From positions 1 to 60,594 of the forward strand of contig JAJFGA010000045.1 of the NCBI GenBank assembly GCA_021776375.1: 60,594 nucleotides of DNA, written 5' to 3'. Source of the DNA: Hyphococcus sp. (GTDB lineage: Bacteria > Pseudomonadota > Alphaproteobacteria > Caulobacterales > Parvularculaceae). Each line of letters opens with the position of its first letter. Within the stretch, counting starts at the first letter, position 1. Position numbers and translations under genes: made by a program. The notes under the pieces were generated by a model. It was given only the letters and a program-made list of their open reading frames with translations. It did not search any database and was not told the origin of the DNA. Positions 59,281-60,594 of the stretch are shown in pieces.

Positions 59281-59322
59281 AATATTACGGTATCTTATGG
59301 GATATCATGGTATCTCATGGGG
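59281..59322. promoter_or_regulatory. four 10-bp tandem repeats, probable MraZ operator
   Basis: Plus-strand units AATATTACGG, TATCTTATGG, GATATCATGG, TATCTCATGG follow each other with exact 10-bp spacing, so the boxes CGGTA, TGGGA, TGGTA and TGGGG recur once per helical turn. MraZ of other bacteria binds TGGGN-type direct repeats with 5-base spacers upstream of mraZ. The array ends ~100 bases before the mraZ start. Confidence 0.7.
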
Positions 59323-59363
59323 TGCAAAGGATGTTTTGCCCCAATATGCAGGTTTTGGCTGAT

Positions 59364-59396
59364 GATTCCGGAACAGAAACGGAACAGTCGCGAATC
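59364..59396. promoter_or_regulatory. two GANTC (CcrM-type) sites upstream of mraZ
   Basis: GATTC at 59364-59368 and GAATC at 59392-59396, between the 10-bp repeat array and the CtrA box. GANTC sites in promoters couple transcription to replication-dependent methylation in Caulobacter relatives through CcrM and GcrA. Whether these are active is inference from position. Confidence 0.45.
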
Positions 59397-59425
59397 AGTT
59401 GGGACTTACTTTCCGTAAGCAGTGA

Positions 59426-59441
59426 TTAATTTTTCATTAAC
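59426..59441 (+). promoter_or_regulatory. CtrA box upstream of the dcw operon
   Basis: TTAATTTTTCATTAAC fits TTAA-N7-TTAAC exactly. It lies ~205-220 bases before the mraZ start and ~50 bases after the FliJ-like stop codon, so it most likely regulates the dcw operon. Confidence 0.65.
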
Positions 59442-59488
59442 TTCAGTTGCGGCGGATGTTCCCGCTGCGTCAGCGTCCGCAAGGGCGC

Positions 59489-59920
59489 CTATAGGCGAGC
59501 GGCGATATTGCCTGCAGCCGCGCGCGGCTTGGCGACCGGGGCTGCCTCGCCGATGGCGTTTGTCTTCGCATCCCGCTCATTGATGAAGATAAGATTTTCA
59601 AGCTTTCTGATTTCGGCGGACGCCGCTTCAAGCTTGGTGCTGGCGTTTGCCTCGGCTTCTTCCAGTGTCAGCAAAGTGGTTAGGAGATTGTGGCGGCGCG
59701 CGCACATGCCTTCTTTATAGGCAGCGAAATTGACGGTGTCCGCCTCGCTAACCATCGCTTCTTCACTCCGCAATGTATCCTCAAGCCCTGCCAGAGACTC
59801 CGCCGCCGCGGACTGCGCCCGCGCCACATCGGCCAAATCCGTGCCCAGCGCCTCCACCTCAAGGCGGGCGAATTTCAATAATTTCTCAAGGCCTAGCCGG
59901 GCGCGTGTCATATCGGTCAT
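59489..59920 (-). CDS. fliJ: FliJ-like flagellar export chaperone
   Basis: A 143-residue, almost wholly alpha-helical, charged protein of FliJ size. It starts MTDMTRARLGLEKLLKFARLEVEALGTDLADVARAQSAAAES and is predicted by eye to form two long antiparallel coiled-coil helices (about 5-60 and 65-115), with an Ala/Pro-rich tail. FliJ binds the export ATPase FliI and delivers substrates; FliI is not in the window, so this may be a gene separated from its partner. The sequence is diverged, and another coiled-coil protein cannot be excluded. It lies upstream of mraZ on the same strand, separated by the dcw promoter region, and is divergent from ctrA. Confidence 0.6.
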   Translation of the reverse strand: MTDMTRARLGLEKLLKFARLEVEALGTDLADVARAQSAAAESLAGLEDTLRSEEAMVSEADTVNFAAYKEGMCARRHNLLTTLLTLEEAEANASTKLEAASAEIRKLENLIFINERDAKTNAIGEAAPVAKPRAAAGNIAARL

Positions 59921-60520
59921 TGGCTCTTACTTCCTGGGGCTCTTGTTCCTGTCTGGGGCGGATCGTAACAACAAAAAGGTTTCCTCAATCGTAAAGACAG
60001 CATTTTTGCCCCGACGAAGAGTTCACCGCGTTCGGGGCGTCCCGCAATAGTGTTGCAGTTTCGGCGAAGGCGCCGCGCCCGTTTCGATTTCGACACGAGC
60101 GCTCTTTTGCACGATGGCGCAAAAACCAGTGAGCCCAAACCTCCCCCTCACCCCACACCCCGAAGCCCCCGCAACAGGCCTGCCGACACCGAAATCAAAG
60201 CCCAGGGGTTAACGCTCTGCGCAAAATCAGCGCGCGCAGACGTTAATCAACAAGGGCTTGCAACGCCGGCAAACTGGTAAATCAAGTTTTTTGAAAAAAT
60301 TCCAACATGCTTAATGACAGGGCCCGCAAATCAAGCAATTACGGGATGTCGTCGGTAAGAAGGGTTTTCAACGCCTTAAAAAATCTCTGCAAAAGAATTA
60401 AGGCCGGGCGCCTTGTTAACCAATGTGAAAGCATATCGTCGTTAGCATAAGAGATACAAAACAAAAATGCGCGGTTCATAAGTCTTAAGGGGATGCCGCG
60501 TCGCGAAAAGGAGACGGACA
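59921..60520. promoter_or_regulatory. 600-bp divergent regulatory region upstream of ctrA
   Basis: No gene is supported here. It contains scattered TTAA half-sites (near 60209, 60243, 60315, 60376, 60398, 60416 and 60484), none paired at the N7 spacing. An inverted repeat lies at 60209-60246 and a smaller one, CCTTAA-N18-TTAAGG, at 60374-60403. I find no GANTC in this stretch. A good ribosome binding site (AAGGAG, 60509-60514) precedes the ctrA start. Promoter positions cannot be fixed by eye. Confidence 0.5.
60209..60246. repeat. inverted repeat in the ctrA upstream region
   Basis: Left arm TTAACGCTCTGCGC (60209-60222) pairs with right arm GCGCAGACGTTAA (60234-60246): 13 bp with one unpaired base, around an 11-base centre. 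Each arm ends in a TTAACG/CGTTAA half-site. No T-tract follows, so an operator is at least as likely as a terminator. Confidence 0.55.
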
Positions 60521-60594
60521 ATGCGGGTTTTGCTCATCGAGGATGACGGCGCGACGGCCCAGAGCATTGAGCTGATGCTGAAATCAGACGGCTT
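60521..60594 (+). CDS. ctrA: cell-cycle response regulator CtrA, N-terminal fragment (partial at window edge)
   Basis: The first 24 codons read MRVLLIEDDGATAQSIELML and continue KSDGF at the window edge. This is the receiver-domain start of CtrA, near-identical in style to Caulobacterales CtrA (which has DDSATAQSIELMLKSEGF). It includes the acidic pair D8-D9 that coordinates Mg2+; the phosphorylated Asp lies outside the window. AAGGAG stands seven bases before the ATG. CtrA is the essential master regulator that blocks replication initiation and controls division and flagellar genes, which fits the CtrA boxes found upstream of ftsZ, mraZ and fliO in this same window. Confidence 0.93.
   Translation, partial: MRVLLIEDDGATAQSIELMLKSDG

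Overview
The window looks like chromosomal DNA from a Gram-negative alphaproteobacterium of the Caulobacterales/Maricaulales/Parvularculales type. The main reasons are a complete dcw (division and cell wall) cluster followed by lpxC-bamD-recN-ligA, the start of the master cell-cycle regulator gene ctrA at the right edge, three perfect CtrA-type sites (TTAA-N7-TTAA) upstream of ftsZ, mraZ and fliO, GANTC (CcrM-type) sites next to two of them, and an M23 peptidase/bactofilin pair. Base composition is moderately GC-rich. I see no tRNA, rRNA, CRISPR array, transposase or phage gene, so this is mostly core genome with one accessory polysaccharide region.

Left part (1-11.7 kb): the end of a TonB-dependent receptor with its terminator, anmK (peptidoglycan recycling), tyrS, a very large AsmA-like membrane-anchored protein, a Bcp peroxiredoxin translationally coupled to a ferritin-like DUF455 protein, the overlapping M23 peptidase-bactofilin pair with a clear terminator, a small membrane protein and a nitrilase.

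Polysaccharide region (11.7-24.7 kb): a tightly overlapping minus-strand operon with the gene set that normally accompanies exosortase A (XrtA, PEP-CTERM/EpsH system): Wza-like export lipoprotein, chain-length determinant, tyrosine autokinase, beta-barrel protein, AAA ATPase, polysaccharide deacetylase, FemAB-like protein and Stp1-type glycosyltransferase. Beside it lie an initiating sugar transferase and a fused glycosyltransferase-deacetylase. No exosortase and no PEP-CTERM substrate is present in the window. A perfectly spaced sigma-54 -24/-12 element stands in front of the operon with an inverted repeat upstream of it. This fits known sigma-54/PrsK-PrsR control of such loci, although neither regulator is in the window.

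Middle (24.7-34.1 kb): an isolated fliO with a CtrA box, an intergenic repeat region, a nucleoside hydrolase, a four-gene branched-chain 2-oxoacid dehydrogenase operon (E1 alpha, E1 beta, E2, E3) with a small membrane ORF between E2 and E3, an ankyrin-like membrane protein of unknown role and a stand-alone flavodiiron-like metallo-beta-lactamase protein.

Right part (34.1-60.6 kb): reading on the minus strand from the right, mraZ-rsmH-ftsL-ftsI-murE-murF-mraY-murD-ftsW-murG-murC-murB-ddl-ftsQ-ftsA-ftsZ, then lpxC-bamD-recN-ligA. The order is canonical and most junctions overlap by 1-13 bases. Upstream lie four in-phase 10-bp repeats that look like the MraZ operator, a CtrA box and two GANTC sites, then a FliJ-like gene and, divergently, ctrA. 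Division, envelope growth and a flagellar component therefore sit beside the cell-cycle regulator that probably times them. A 122-bp palindromic repeat has inserted between murC and murB and appears to supply the murB ribosome binding site.
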